A stretch of DNA of 64,000 nucleotides, from contig JANVFP010000012.1 in assembly GCA_027919835.1 (NCBI GenBank), positions 744,001 through 808,000 on the forward strand, read 5' to 3'. The DNA comes from Lentinula raphanica. Taxonomy: Eukaryota > Basidiomycota > Agaricomycetes > Agaricales > Omphalotaceae. Shown here piece by piece: positions 10,615 to 21,153 of this stretch. The notes beneath the pieces were generated by a model. That model was not told the DNA's origin. It ran no database searches and worked only from the letters and a program-made list of their open reading frames with translations. Every line of letters starts with the position of its first letter. Positions within the stretch are counted from its first letter, which is position 1. Both the position numbers and the translations under genes were made by a program.

Positions 10615-11797
10615 CTACCCATTCATTGGAATTCCGGGTGATTTGGCTAACTTTTTGGCACCTATGCGCTGTCTGCCACTCTGCTGTCTAACAACCTCGA
10701 ATTCTCCTTCATCGTCAGTTATTGTGTCTAGTTCCTTCTTTAGTGCCCCAACCCTTCGCTCGAAATCTTCCACATCTCGCAAATATTGCAACTGCTTTTT
10801 GCTTCGTCCTTCGTCCTTCGATACCTGAACGTCGGGAATCAGGCTATAGACAGAGTACACTCCGTATGATTTGTAGGACTCGTATTTCTCTCTCAGTGCG
10901 AGTATCTTTCCGTGTGTGATAGGATGGAGTGGTTCCTCTGTTGGATCACTGAATGCGAGAGCTACGATCGGATCTCGACGTTCTTGTTCTTCGTCATCGA
11001 GCGCGGCCACTCGTTCTTCGAAATGAACGAGTTCAAGATCACAATCCCTAGAGAATGCGTCCGTAGAGACGTCTTCAGGTAGTACTGGAACGACGGAGGT
11101 ATGCTCCATCATGAGTTCTGTAGACCCAAAGGCACGAATGAAATGTTCTGGTGAATGTGAATCGAATTCAGTGGAAAATCTGAATAGCTCGTCGTTGCCC
11201 ATTCTGAAGTAGTAGTATGCTCCGGGGGAGCCTTGATCTTTCCAGGAAGTGCCCTTCCTGGGATTGTCTTGCGTGTTTATCCCTCCATACCGGAAGACGA
11301 AATCTGGTGCGAATGGGTCCAGTCGGAAGAGGATTGGCGTAATCCTCCCGGCAAGACCGTAGAAGTGTTCCAAGACCAGTTCATTCTGAGAGCGATCCAC
11401 GATGGGTACCAGCTCCCATCCTGCAACCCAGGCCGGCCATTCATACGACCAGCCAGACGGAGGCTCCAGATATTCGGAGGGAAAGAACCAAGCTCGGTCT
11501 TGGGCTACTCTGAATATATTCAGCTAAACACACGAATTGAGAAATGGACGGCAAGCAAAAGACATTGCCACTAACTTGTCTCTGCTCCAGCATCCGTTGC
11601 ACCAAGATCTTTTCACCTGCTGTAGGCTCGTCCTTGGATGTTTTCATTCTCATTTCTGGCCTTGTACGAACACCACGACATTGCACCAGAGGTGAGTTCG
11701 CGAAGCGAAGAGTGGGAGGGGTAGCCCAGCGTACATTTGTAAGACGAGGGACCTGTCGTCCGAAAACACGAGAAGCAAGTTGGACGCGAGTGATCAT
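10615..11797 (-). CDS. Mitochondrial-type protein of unknown function
   Basis: Two exons (11576-11797 and 10615-11523) join in phase 0 across a GTTAGT..TAG intron to give 376 residues. The first 50 or so residues are Arg/Ser/Thr/Pro rich with almost no acid (MITRVQLASRVFGRQVPR...), a convincing matrix-targeting presequence. Exon 1 ends in the acidic-basic TAGEKILVQRMLEQRQ. Exon 2 begins LNIFRVAQDRAWFFPSEYLE, then a Trp-rich PSGWSYEWPAWVAGWEL segment, then a mostly acidic body and a C-terminal coiled-coil-like part (RDVEDFERRVGALKKELD). I do not recognise the family. Its 3' end was copied into the left duplication unit (7300-7700). The start ATG precedes the presequence directly and is the only good candidate. 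Confidence 0.7.
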
Positions 11798-12056
11798 AAA
11801 GAAATGAGGTATTATAGGCGCTCAAAATAGTGGGCGCTTGAGGCCTGAGGTGCTGTATTGCTATCAGCCAGGTTGTCAGACTTGTCTCAAGCGAAACCTG
11901 GGTCGGAAAAGGTCGGAAAGGAGTGCAACCACTATTAAGGATTCTACTAGGTAGGTCACATTTCTATCTATATCTATGCGTACGCGTAAAGTACTATGTA
12001 TATCATTCCGACGACTCTGAGTCAGAGGCTTAACCTTCAATATGGACTATATGGAC

Positions 12057-14326
12057 TTAGATGAAGCCTGACATGACTGACAAAACGAAATTAAGAATCA
12101 GAATTGCATTAACACTGGCAGTTGAGGAAGCATTATCGGCGGCCGAAGCTGAAGGTGTCGGACTGCTCGTCTCAACTGAGTGTATAGTCTGATTGGCCAC
12201 AAATTGTCGGAATATTGTTTGGGCTACTAACGGCTTGTATGATGGCTTCGAACAATGAATTTTTCAGTGCCAATGATCCATGTGGGACGTTTGAGTCTTA
12301 CCAGAGTATGTCCAGCTCCATATACACGGCTGAAGGAGTAGTACGTCAGTCACGACAAGGGGGTAATGTTATATCATTGTACATACGCGAAGGTGAAATT
12401 GTCGACTACAGCGTATGAAGCCACATCATCACCATCGATGGTCATGTTCGTGAGGGTAGTATCGTTGAGCGTTTGATTTCCATACCAGCTCATTTGTACC
12501 ATCGATTGATGAAGCCCAAGCCAATTCGCTCTATGAAGTATCAGCATCCTCGATATCGATAGCCATGAGAAAATACGTACTTCATATCAGCGTCACCCCC
12601 CTTCGAATGTAAGATTAATTCAGAACTAGAAGAACTACAGCCGACATACCCAGATCAAGATGCGAAAGCCCGAGTCTGCAAGTGCTGCAAGTTCCGGAAG
12701 AAAAGTTCTACCTGTCTGTGATGCACCTTGAATCACAGCTGCGCGAAGTTCGAAAGAATTTAAACAAACCTCGCCAGATTGTGAGAACAGGGCATGGGTG
12801 GTATCGTCGCATTGATCAAATGTAGGACTCGAATTCAACAATGTTGCGCCGATAGCTTCTTGAACATCATCCAAACGTATGTAAGTCGCGTAGTACGTTG
12901 TCGGAACAGTGTCATCTGTATCCGAGGATGCTAACAGATAGTCTGCGTCTCTGTCTCCTACTGCAGGAGTCATCACATCGTCGGTCTATGGAATCGATCA
13001 GCCACCCAGACGGATTGGTGGAGCGAAATTACTCACGCAGGTGGTGATAGCGGTGTTACATTTATCGGCGCTGCTATCTTTCGAAATATCAGCGTCGTAG
13101 CAGTCTTGTAGAAGAGTACTGCATGTATTATCGAAAGCCTTGCTTATGGTCGATATAACGCTATCATTGACCAAGGGACCGTAACCGGGCGCATCTTGGG
13201 CGAAGGCAACCAAACTCTGGAAGTTTATTAAAGGATCGTGTTTGCCACTGGTACGTATTTAGCGATGAGAAGAGCCTGAGATGTCAATGGACAAGCATAC
13301 GTACTTATTGATCATTAACGAAGAGACGACGATTTTGACCCCGTCCAGGTCTCCACTATCGATTAGCTTGTTCTGAGAGTTGAAATAGTCGATGAAGACA
13401 GGGCCAAATCGAGCGCCATAGCTTTCTGTGGCTAATACAAATCTAGTGAGACAACGTGTTCATGAGTTAAAATATCCTTGTCAGAGATTATGATGCACGA
13501 CAGACTGGCGATTGCTGTAATCGGCGAACGCTTCACTGGTGAAAAGAACTTGGAATGCGGTCCACGCGTAGGTGGCGGCAGCAGAACTATTCGTTAAGGT
13601 AGGACCTGTTGAGAAGCCTGCTCCAAAGGGTTGATCAAGATAGAGGACTAGAATCAGAGTAATCAGCATTTAGATTTCTGTATATGTCGATTAACACACT
13701 GTTACTGTAATTATTCCAGCTGCGATTGAGGTCAAATTGGTAGGTACTGATATTCAGCTGGGAACTGTGATTTCGACGTACCTATACGGATTGAGGCTAG
13801 TCGACTTTCCATCTGAATTTACTGTACAAGGACCAGTCTCTGAGGGGCGGACGTCACTCAATGAAGGTGGTTCAACAATTCTCTTTTGTACCTGTGAATA
13901 ACCCTATCATCGAAGAACATCCTGGACCTCCATTTAACCTGGTTTGAAGTATCAGTCGATAACCCACATACAAAATTTTTTGTCAAGTACCATAGGACAA
14001 ATGGGTCAGAACTGGCATCATTCCGGGATTCAAAGAACCAAAACCACTGTCAAGGTCACCGGACATTGTACGTGGCAATGAGGATGGAGCATTACGAGCG
14101 ACATGCTAGCACCACTGCTCACGAGAAAATTATCGTCTCCGACGTTGATATATCCGGAATATTGGCCTACGCCTTCCGAAGTTTCACATATTCCCGAATT
14201 TTTTGAATATAGGAGTTTCGTTTCTCTGGTGGTGTTTGTAGAGGAATTTGACGAACTGACGAACTGAAAGAAATCCAATAGCAAGAGAAGGAGTGGAGTC
14301 AAAGAAAACGCCTTGAGCCTGGCCAT
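12057..14326 (-). CDS. Secreted serine carboxypeptidase, S10 family
   Basis: Thirteen exons on the minus strand (14123-14326, 13991-14046, 13892-13938, 13782-13839, 13700-13719, 13506-13647, 13305-13442, 13037-13247, 12650-12985, 12581-12600, 12387-12530, 12302-12329, 12057-12233) give 526 residues. Signal peptide: LTPLLLLLLDFFQF. Family motifs in order: SGYINVGDDNF, WLNGGPGCSSMIGLF (oxyanion region), YLDQPFGAGFS, catalytic Ser183 in ATESYGARF, catalytic Asp in GGDADM (about residues 405-410), catalytic His466 in YGAGHTLP. The enzyme removes C-terminal residues from peptides, in the secretory path or outside the cell. The C-terminus is a Ser/Thr/Ala linker followed by a hydrophobic tail (NAILILNFVLSVMSGFI), as in GPI-anchored proteins. 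Two exons are only 20 nt. Diverges from MPP-alpha over 467 bases. Confidence 0.88.
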
Positions 14327-14793
14327 AAGAGATTGAAACAAGTTGGATACGGGGAGGATTCGGTTCGTGGAGTCAGTCCTTTATTTGTCACGCGAAGAAG
14401 CATCGTCTACGTGAGATTGGCTGGATATGAATGGCCAATTTTGCGTTCTTATCTTGGCCAAGCCGTGACGATCAACGGCTTCGCGTTGTGTACCGTCAAC
14501 CGTGGTTAGTTTTGACTGCGGTCAACTGCGAGAGAGAATTGACAATGCATTATTAGTGTTAGCGAGTAGCTTGTGCTCGAAATTGAGAACGATTCTCGAA
14601 TTGGTGTGAAGCTCTTAGCTGTGTGAAGCTGGCAGTGGTGCGAAGGCAGTGAAGAGAATCGGTTCTTCGGACAAACTTTTTTGAACATGAAGCTTGCGCG
14701 CCTAATGTTAAGCGCTGATAAGCGCTCGCTTGTTATCACGTGAAAGCCCCAGCTCACTGCGACTTAGTAATATTTACTTTCTGTTCTGCATCC
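14327..14793. promoter_or_regulatory. Divergent promoter region, carboxypeptidase / MPP-alpha
   Basis: The two genes are transcribed away from each other, so both promoters must lie in these 467 bases. A minus-strand open frame here (14506-14757) shows no motif. No TATA box of clear quality is seen on either side. Confidence 0.45.
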
Positions 14794-16534
14794 ATGTACA
14801 AGAGGCTACTTCGTCCAAGAAATGGCTTTCCAGAACACGTATCTAGGTCCTTGCATTCAAAACCTTCACTATCTCCTACCCAAATAACCACTTTGCCCAA
14901 CAAAATTCGCGTTGCCACAGACCCGACCTCAGGCTATTTCTCTTCAATCGGCTTATATGTCGATGCTGGTTCACGATACGAGACTTCGGAAAATGCTGGT
15001 GCCAGTCACTTCATAGATAGACTTGCGTTCAAGGTCCGCAGACCGTCATTTCTAACAAATTCTGTTTGGTTGACATGTTTCGCAGAGTACGAAAAAGAGG
15101 TCAGCGGAGGAGATGGCAGTAGCAATGCAAAGCATGGGCGGTCAAATCATGGCATCTTCTTCACGAGAGACCATCATGTATCAATCTTCCCAATTCTCCA
15201 AAGCAACTGGGACCGCGTTGGAGCTGATATCCGAGACTGCTTTGAACGCTTCATTTCTTCCGGAAGAGATTGAAGCACAGAGAGACGCAGCGTATTACGA
15301 ACTTCGAGAATTACAAGCAAAGCCAGAAATGATCCTACCTGAGATCCTGCACTCTGTGGCATACGGAAACAAGGGTCTAGGAAATCCCATTCTCTGTCCT
15401 GAGGACCGAATAAACCTGATTGACAGTGACTTGTTATGCCGGACTATGGCAGACTGGTATAAACCAGAAAACATGGTCATCGCCGGAGCAGGGATACGAC
15501 ACGAAGAACTTGTTGAGCTGGTCGACAAATACTTCTCATCGCTCAAGCCCCGTCCTTCCTCACCTTCCTTATCACCGTCTATACCAGGCAATCAACGATC
15601 CGTACCAAACCCTCAAATTCCAGTCAATATACTAGCCTCACCTGTGAATCCGGTTCGCAAGTCACTTTCCCGCGCTGCTTCATATCTTTTCCCCAACACA
15701 CCATCCGACTCTATCTTAGACACCACTTCCCAATCCCCAGTATACACGGGTGGGCACCAGTTCATCCATGATTCTAAAAGTGATTTCGACCACTTGTATA
15801 TTGGGTTTGAGGGCGTAGGAATTCTTGATGAAGATATCTACGCCTTGGCCACCATGCAGGTTCTCCTTGGAGGCGGAGGTAGCTTTTCCGCAGGTACGTG
15901 GTTTCTTTAGCTGAAGCAAGTGCAATTCTCACGTATATCCTGCTCAAGGTGGACCTGGCAAAGGGATGTATTCTCGGCTCTACACACACATTCTCAATCA
16001 TTTCTCTCAAATTGATCATTGCGCGTCGTTCCATCATATATATACCGATTCGTCATTGTTCGGTTTGTTCGCCTCGTTCGTTCCTGCTGCTTCAGGTCTA
16101 CGCGGTGGAAATACGCCGTCCCAGATTCTCCCTCACCTTGTACATCAATTAAGTTTGCTGATGTACACCACTGTCCCGGCGGAAGAGTTGCTCAGAGCAA
16201 AGAACCAGCTCAGCTCGAGCTTGATGATGGCGATAGAGAGTAGGTCGATTCAAGTAGAGGACCTGGGGAGACAGGTATGTTTTCGTGCGTGAATGTGTTT
16301 AACGGTATGCTGATTCCATGACGTTTCAAGGTGCTTGTACATAATCGTCCAGTTCATGTAACGGAGATGACAGACAAGATTTCTCTTGTCACTGCTGAAG
16401 ACATCTCAAGGGTAGCAACGAGGCTGTTTGGTCCTCGTTCCGGTAACAAACCAACCATAGTTTGTCAAGGGCATGAGGATGTGAACGATTGGCAAGCGAC
16501 ATTTGCGAAGTACGGTGTTTCGTCTCATTCGTAA
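14794..16534 (+). CDS. MAS2: Mitochondrial processing peptidase, alpha subunit
   Basis: Four exons (14794-15033, 15086-15893, 15949-16274, 16331-16534) give 525 residues. It is the presequence-recognising partner of the MPP heterodimer in the matrix; the beta subunit carries the zinc. Residues 1-30 form a basic targeting sequence (MYKRLLRPRNGFPEHVSRSL). The alpha type is shown by GASHFIDRLAFKSTKKRSAE where the beta subunit has HxxEH, and by the glycine-rich loop [20 protein letters not shown] (about residues 344-363), the segment that binds substrate. The M16 C-terminal domain follows. A long Ser/Pro-rich linker around residues 250-310 is bigger than in yeast. The frame also opens upstream to 14740, but the ATG at 14794 gives the presequence. 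Confidence 0.93.
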
Positions 16535-16777
16535 ACCCGATGTTGCTTTTGAATAACCTGAATCCCTGATACCTCGCTACTCTGTACATATAATACTTCC
16601 CACATAATCGATTGAGTGCACTGGCTTGAGCGCCCGGTCGTTCTGATTCTTGTTTTACGGAGAGAAGCAGCCTGGTCACAGCCACATAATCATAATGTTA
16701 CATGGCCTGTGCAAGGCATGGCAGCAACCACGTTATAACAACTCTCTCCGTAACTCTCACAACTGTTCTCACTTACG

Positions 16778-18315
16778 ATGCCCTCTTTCGAATCGATTAA
16801 GGCTCGTTACGAAGCCGCTGGCCAAGGGCATGTACTCCAATTTTGGCCACAACTTACAGATAGTGAAAAGGCCTCTCTGCTCGCCCAACTTGATTCACTC
16901 GACATCGAACGCGTGAACCGCATATACAAGAAGGCTGTCACTACCGAGGCTGAGGCCAACAGCCCAAACGCGACCGGTGACTCTGTCGAACCTTTGCCTG
17001 AAGGCGCGTCAGAATCAGTCACCAAAGTAGAACAGGCCAAGGAATGGAGGCGAATCGGCTTGGAGGCTATTTCCAGAGGGCAAGTCGGCGTCCTCCTCAT
17101 GGCTGGGGGCCAAGGTTCTAGACTAGGGAGCAATGCGCCCAAGGGTTGTTACGACATTGGACTACCCTCCCACAAATCCCTCTTCCAATATCAAGCCGAG
17201 CGTATCTCTCGCTTGCAGACTGTCGCCGAACAGGAATTTGAGAAGAAAGCAGGAACGGTCATCGTTCCTTGGTATGTTATGACTAGCGGTCCAACCCGTC
17301 GCGATACAGAGGCGTTCTTCAAAGAGCATAGTTACTTTGGACTGTCTCCTAAGAACGTCATCTTCTTCGAACAAGGTATTGATGATATGATCCCTTTCAA
17401 TCGCAATTCGCTCAAAGGTTTTGACTTATAGGCACCTTGCCCTGTCTTACCATGGAAGGCAAAGTTTTCCTAGAAACCCCTGGAAGTGTCGCTGTTGCCC
17501 CCGATGGCAATGGTGGACTCTATGCTGCCACACGCTCCCCCCTTTCATCCCATGATAAGTCCCACACCGTCCTGAGCGATTTGGCTCAACGAAATATCCT
17601 CTACGTACACGCATATTGCGTCGATAATTGCCTCGTTCGCGTGGCTGATCCTGTCTTCATCGGATACGGCATTTCGAAACAGGCCGACTGCGCTGCGAAA
17701 GTTGTTCCGAAGGCATCGCCTACCGAATCTGTAGGAGTACTTGCCTGCAAAGGTGGTCGTTTCAGCGTCGTCGAGTACTCGGAGATCTCGAAGGAGCAGG
17801 CGGAACGTCGTGACTCTACAGGACAATTGGTATTCAGAGCTGCCAACATCGTCAATCACTTCTACACCACCAACTATCTGAATATGGTTGAAAACTTCGA
17901 GGAGCAGATGTCGTTTCACATTGCTCGAAAGAAGATACCCCACGTTGATCTTACGAGTGGCCAGATTGTGAAACCGACAAAACCCAATGGCATGAAGCTC
18001 GAAATGTTCGTGTTCGATGTCTTCCCGTACACGGAACGCTTTGCTGTCCTTGAAGTACAGCGTAACCAGGAGTTCAGCCCACTCAAGAATGCTCCTGGGA
18101 CTGGATCCGACGATCCAGGGACTAGTCGCCGCGATCTCTTAGCACAACACAAGTACTACCTCGTGTCGGCGGGTGCTACTGTCAAGGATGAGGTCGAGAT
18201 TGAACTATCGCCTCTTGTTACTTACGCCGGTGAAGGCCTGGATAGTGTCAAAGGCAAGACCTTCACTAAATCTGGACTCGTCTCGTCATTGGAGGAATTG
18301 GATGCTCTTGTATAA
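16778..18315 (+). CDS. QRI1: UDP-N-acetylglucosamine pyrophosphorylase
   Basis: Makes UDP-GlcNAc from UTP and GlcNAc-1-phosphate in the cytosol, the last step before chitin, GPI-anchor and N-glycan synthesis. Two exons (16778-17375, 17432-18315) give 493 residues, normal for the family. The nucleotide-binding signature LLMAGGQGSRLGSNAPKGCY is intact (about residues 107-126). The uridine-binding VAPDGNGGLYAA motif follows the splice, and the join FFEQG/TLPCLTMEGK restores the conserved region exactly. The C-terminal ELSPLVTYAGEGLD is also typical. Start: the only upstream ATG in frame. Convergent with the taxilin gene. Confidence 0.95.
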
Positions 18316-18550
18316 TCCTCGAACATTTGCACATTTACTCGTAATATGGATACTCAGGTCATTGTAATCGAACTTGGACTCATTTGCCTAACGCAGGATA
18401 GACTCGATTTCCGCTTGTCTCTCGCATTGAAAAGCCACTTTTTGAGTCCCTTTCTCCGATCTTTCTCGGGGTATTTTCCTCGCGCTTTCTGTGTGTTTCA
18501 GGGGACGAGGGTTCATGGTAAGCAAAAAAGATTGATCTTGATACCCTTGG

Positions 18551-20639
18551 TCAACTACCCACATGTCCGTCTGCTGGTCCTTTTTTTCCGTTGACTGCCA
18601 CACCCCCGGTTATACTATTGCTATTATTTGCATTACTATTCAGGCTCGGTACTAGCTTCTCCAGGTCTTCACGCCATGATTCCATGAGACGTTGAGTGCG
18701 TTCAGCATTCGGCTTGTCATTTCGTATTTGAGGATTAGTGTCAAGTCATAGAAGAGAATCACACTGAAATATACTGACCTCTAAACATTGTTTGATTTTT
18801 TCAATGAACATGGCTTGTCTATTCTGTGAGTCTTCCAGTTCTCTTCGAAGTTTTCGAATCTAGAGAGCAACTGGGATGGGTATGGTACAAGTGCCTGTAG
18901 AGAAGGGGAGAGGGCACCTCTTCTTCCAGTTTGTCAGCTTTGGTTTTCTCCCCAGTAGCAAGTTGCTTCTGTTCCGCTGCTCGAGCACGAGACAGCAGAA
19001 CTTCGAGCTCTTTGGATCGGACGACACATTCAAAATGCCGTTCTCGAAGTTCGTATTGTCGTAATACTTCTTTTAGTCGTTCCCGGACACTGCGGGCAGA
19101 GTCAGAACGTGCACGCAGCTGACTGACAGCGTACGAGGAAAGACGCACACTCCATCGAACATTTCCTCTATTGATCGTTGTGCTCTAGATTAACTCTTTA
19201 GCTATCGATGTGCATGAAGCAAGGACAAGGAACACACGCTTGAGGATCATCTGTCCAGTTCTTTCTCAGTTTGTGGCGTTGAGGTTCCAGAAATTGTTCC
19301 TGTGAAGACGATTAGGGCCAAGGAATGTAGCTATACTCAGCATACACACATAAAGATCGTCGCCGCCTGTACTCTCTGTGAGATCCATCAACTCTACAGC
19401 CATAATCTCGTCGCCATCCTCCATGCCTGCTTCTTCTGGTGTCATATCCGAATCCACTGATCTTCCATTGTGGGTAAAAACGAATTGCATGGGTGGGAAT
19501 GTAAATGGAGATGGTGTGGTGCCCCCTGTCCCAGACTCTACTTTTGGTCCTGCTGCAGCTGCAAGACCATCGGCCTTCTTGACAACACCGGTGACACCAT
19601 GCCCTGCACTCTCCATCCGATCCGTCCAAGCACTGAACAGTTTCGACAGTTTGGTCTTGCGGGAGATCTTGAAGAACAGTTCAGCTCGATATCGGCATGA
19701 TACTTTGACAAGGATATCAGGTTTTTCTCGATACTTGGTGTCTAGCAGTTGGGCTTTGGAAGCACGTTTTGCGATATCGGCTTTCATTTGGTTTAGCTAG
19801 ATAGTCTGATGAAACGTTCAATCGATATAGAATATGCAATGTATGTTTACCTCGTCCTGAGCATTCTCCACACATTGGGCCAACCGTTTGCCATCTTCCT
19901 GAACATGGATAGGCATTTGCATTCAATCTCGACAATCTTGTCAGCTTACCCGTAATCGTTTGTTGTCCTGATCGAAGGGTGTAAGTGCCGACGAGCGTAG
20001 TAAGAAACAAGAGCAGACCTTTTGCAACTCTCGAGCCAGATTTTCCATTTTGGTCTTCGTCTGGTTTGCTTTTGTCAGTTGGCTTTTGGCTAACACGCAT
20101 TGAGTGGATATATTCATGGCATGAAGCAGGGAACAAACCTGCATCCTTGTCCTTGGATAGTTTCTGCTTCTCTTTTGCATGATCTCGTTCCAAGCGTTTG
20201 AATTCTGCAAACTAGGCCAACGTCGCGTCGGGTGTAAGAGGAGGATAGGTTTCGTACGAGAGACGAACGCACGAGCTCGATGTACTTTGCATGTATTGTG
20301 TTTTCTTCCAAACCCCTGACGGATTTATATGCCTCCTCAGCTAAAGTAAGAAATTAGACGCAGCGTGAACTCGGATGAAGACAATTACACACCAAAGCGG
20401 CGTTCCTCCTCCTCCTCGAGCTCTTCTTCCTCTTCCAAGGCTGCTATACGGTTCTTGAGGCTTTCATACATGGTCGCAGGATCAACATGCGCATCATTCT
20501 TCCTCTTGCCCTTGGGAGCGCCGTTGGGTATGGGCGGCGGTTGAGCTTGAGGTGGGTTGGAGCGGCTACTATTTGGAGGATGTGGGGGTGCGGAAAGAGG
20601 AGGGGGAGGGGCTGGATTTGATGAAGGAGGTTTGGTCAT
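18551..20639 (-). CDS. Taxilin with an internal ubiquitin/SUMO-like domain
   Basis: Twelve exons (20393-20639, 20273-20340, 20139-20211, 20019-20089, 19950-19967, 19851-19898, 19350-19796, 19238-19299, 19149-19184, 18918-19089, 18779-18859, 18551-18712) read in one frame, 494 residues. Residues 1-55: Pro-rich. Residues 56-200: coiled coil of the taxilin (myosin-like coiled-coil) family, with MENLARELQKDNKRLREDGK. Residues 203-236 and 278-315: a beta-grasp resembling SUMO, KVSCRYRAELFFKISRKTKL then MQFVFTHNGRSVDSDMTPEE and GMEDGDEIMAVELMDLT, split by a 41-residue Gly/Ala/Pro insert. Then NWTDDPQAA, and the taxilin C-terminal coil (RERLKEVLRQYELRERHFE, RSKELEVLLSRARAAEQK). Taxilins bind syntaxins in vesicle traffic. 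There is no terminal Gly-Gly, so the domain is not a processed modifier. An 18-nt exon encodes DNKRLR. Confidence 0.78.
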
Positions 20640-21153
20640 TTATTGAAGAACTGTTTTGAGATTGAGGAGGACTTGTCACTTGGGGTGAAAAGTTTACAAA
20701 TGCCGGCCTACCTCGGCTTTTATTTTGGCGCCTATATGTTTCAACTGAGAATGCTCTTTTCAGCTCTCTTTTCTCTCTATAGATGTATAGTCTTGTACGT
20801 GGCCGTACGACTATTTATTTTTATTGAGAGCAAAGTTCCCAAAGAGCCACGAAAATAGACCGGAACAATCGTTCGTCCTTCCAAAGCGTCCGCGTCAACT
20901 AGTAGATACTGTTGAGTGACTGTACTGTGAAGTTTGAATGAGTTATGCATAGTTCAGCGGGGCAGATGCAGCTTGCTAAACCGACATTGCCAATAGTGAA
21001 GATGTACAGTATCCCGAAAGACTTCAAGGATCTTGCAAGTTCAATTGCAAGGTTCGAAGAACCAAATTGAATTGAATTGAAGCATGGCCACGTGATCAAA
21101 ACGCGAACACCACACCGTGACTCATCAGCTTCGTCCTCTCACAACCTTCCACC
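20640..21153. promoter_or_regulatory. Divergent promoter region, taxilin / BRCA2-like gene
   Basis: About 510 bases with both genes pointing outwards. A small plus-strand open frame (20643-20858) has only hydrophobic low-complexity content and is not called. A direct GAATTGAATTGAA repeat sits near 21065. No other element is recognised. Confidence 0.4.

Noticed and set aside
19266..19787. Stand-alone SUMO-like gene starting at the ATG at 19787
   Set aside because: Possible, but both neighbours splice to it in phase and the coiled-coil heptads run up to it; a single taxilin-type gene explains all exons. Kept as the alternative in the taxilin finding.
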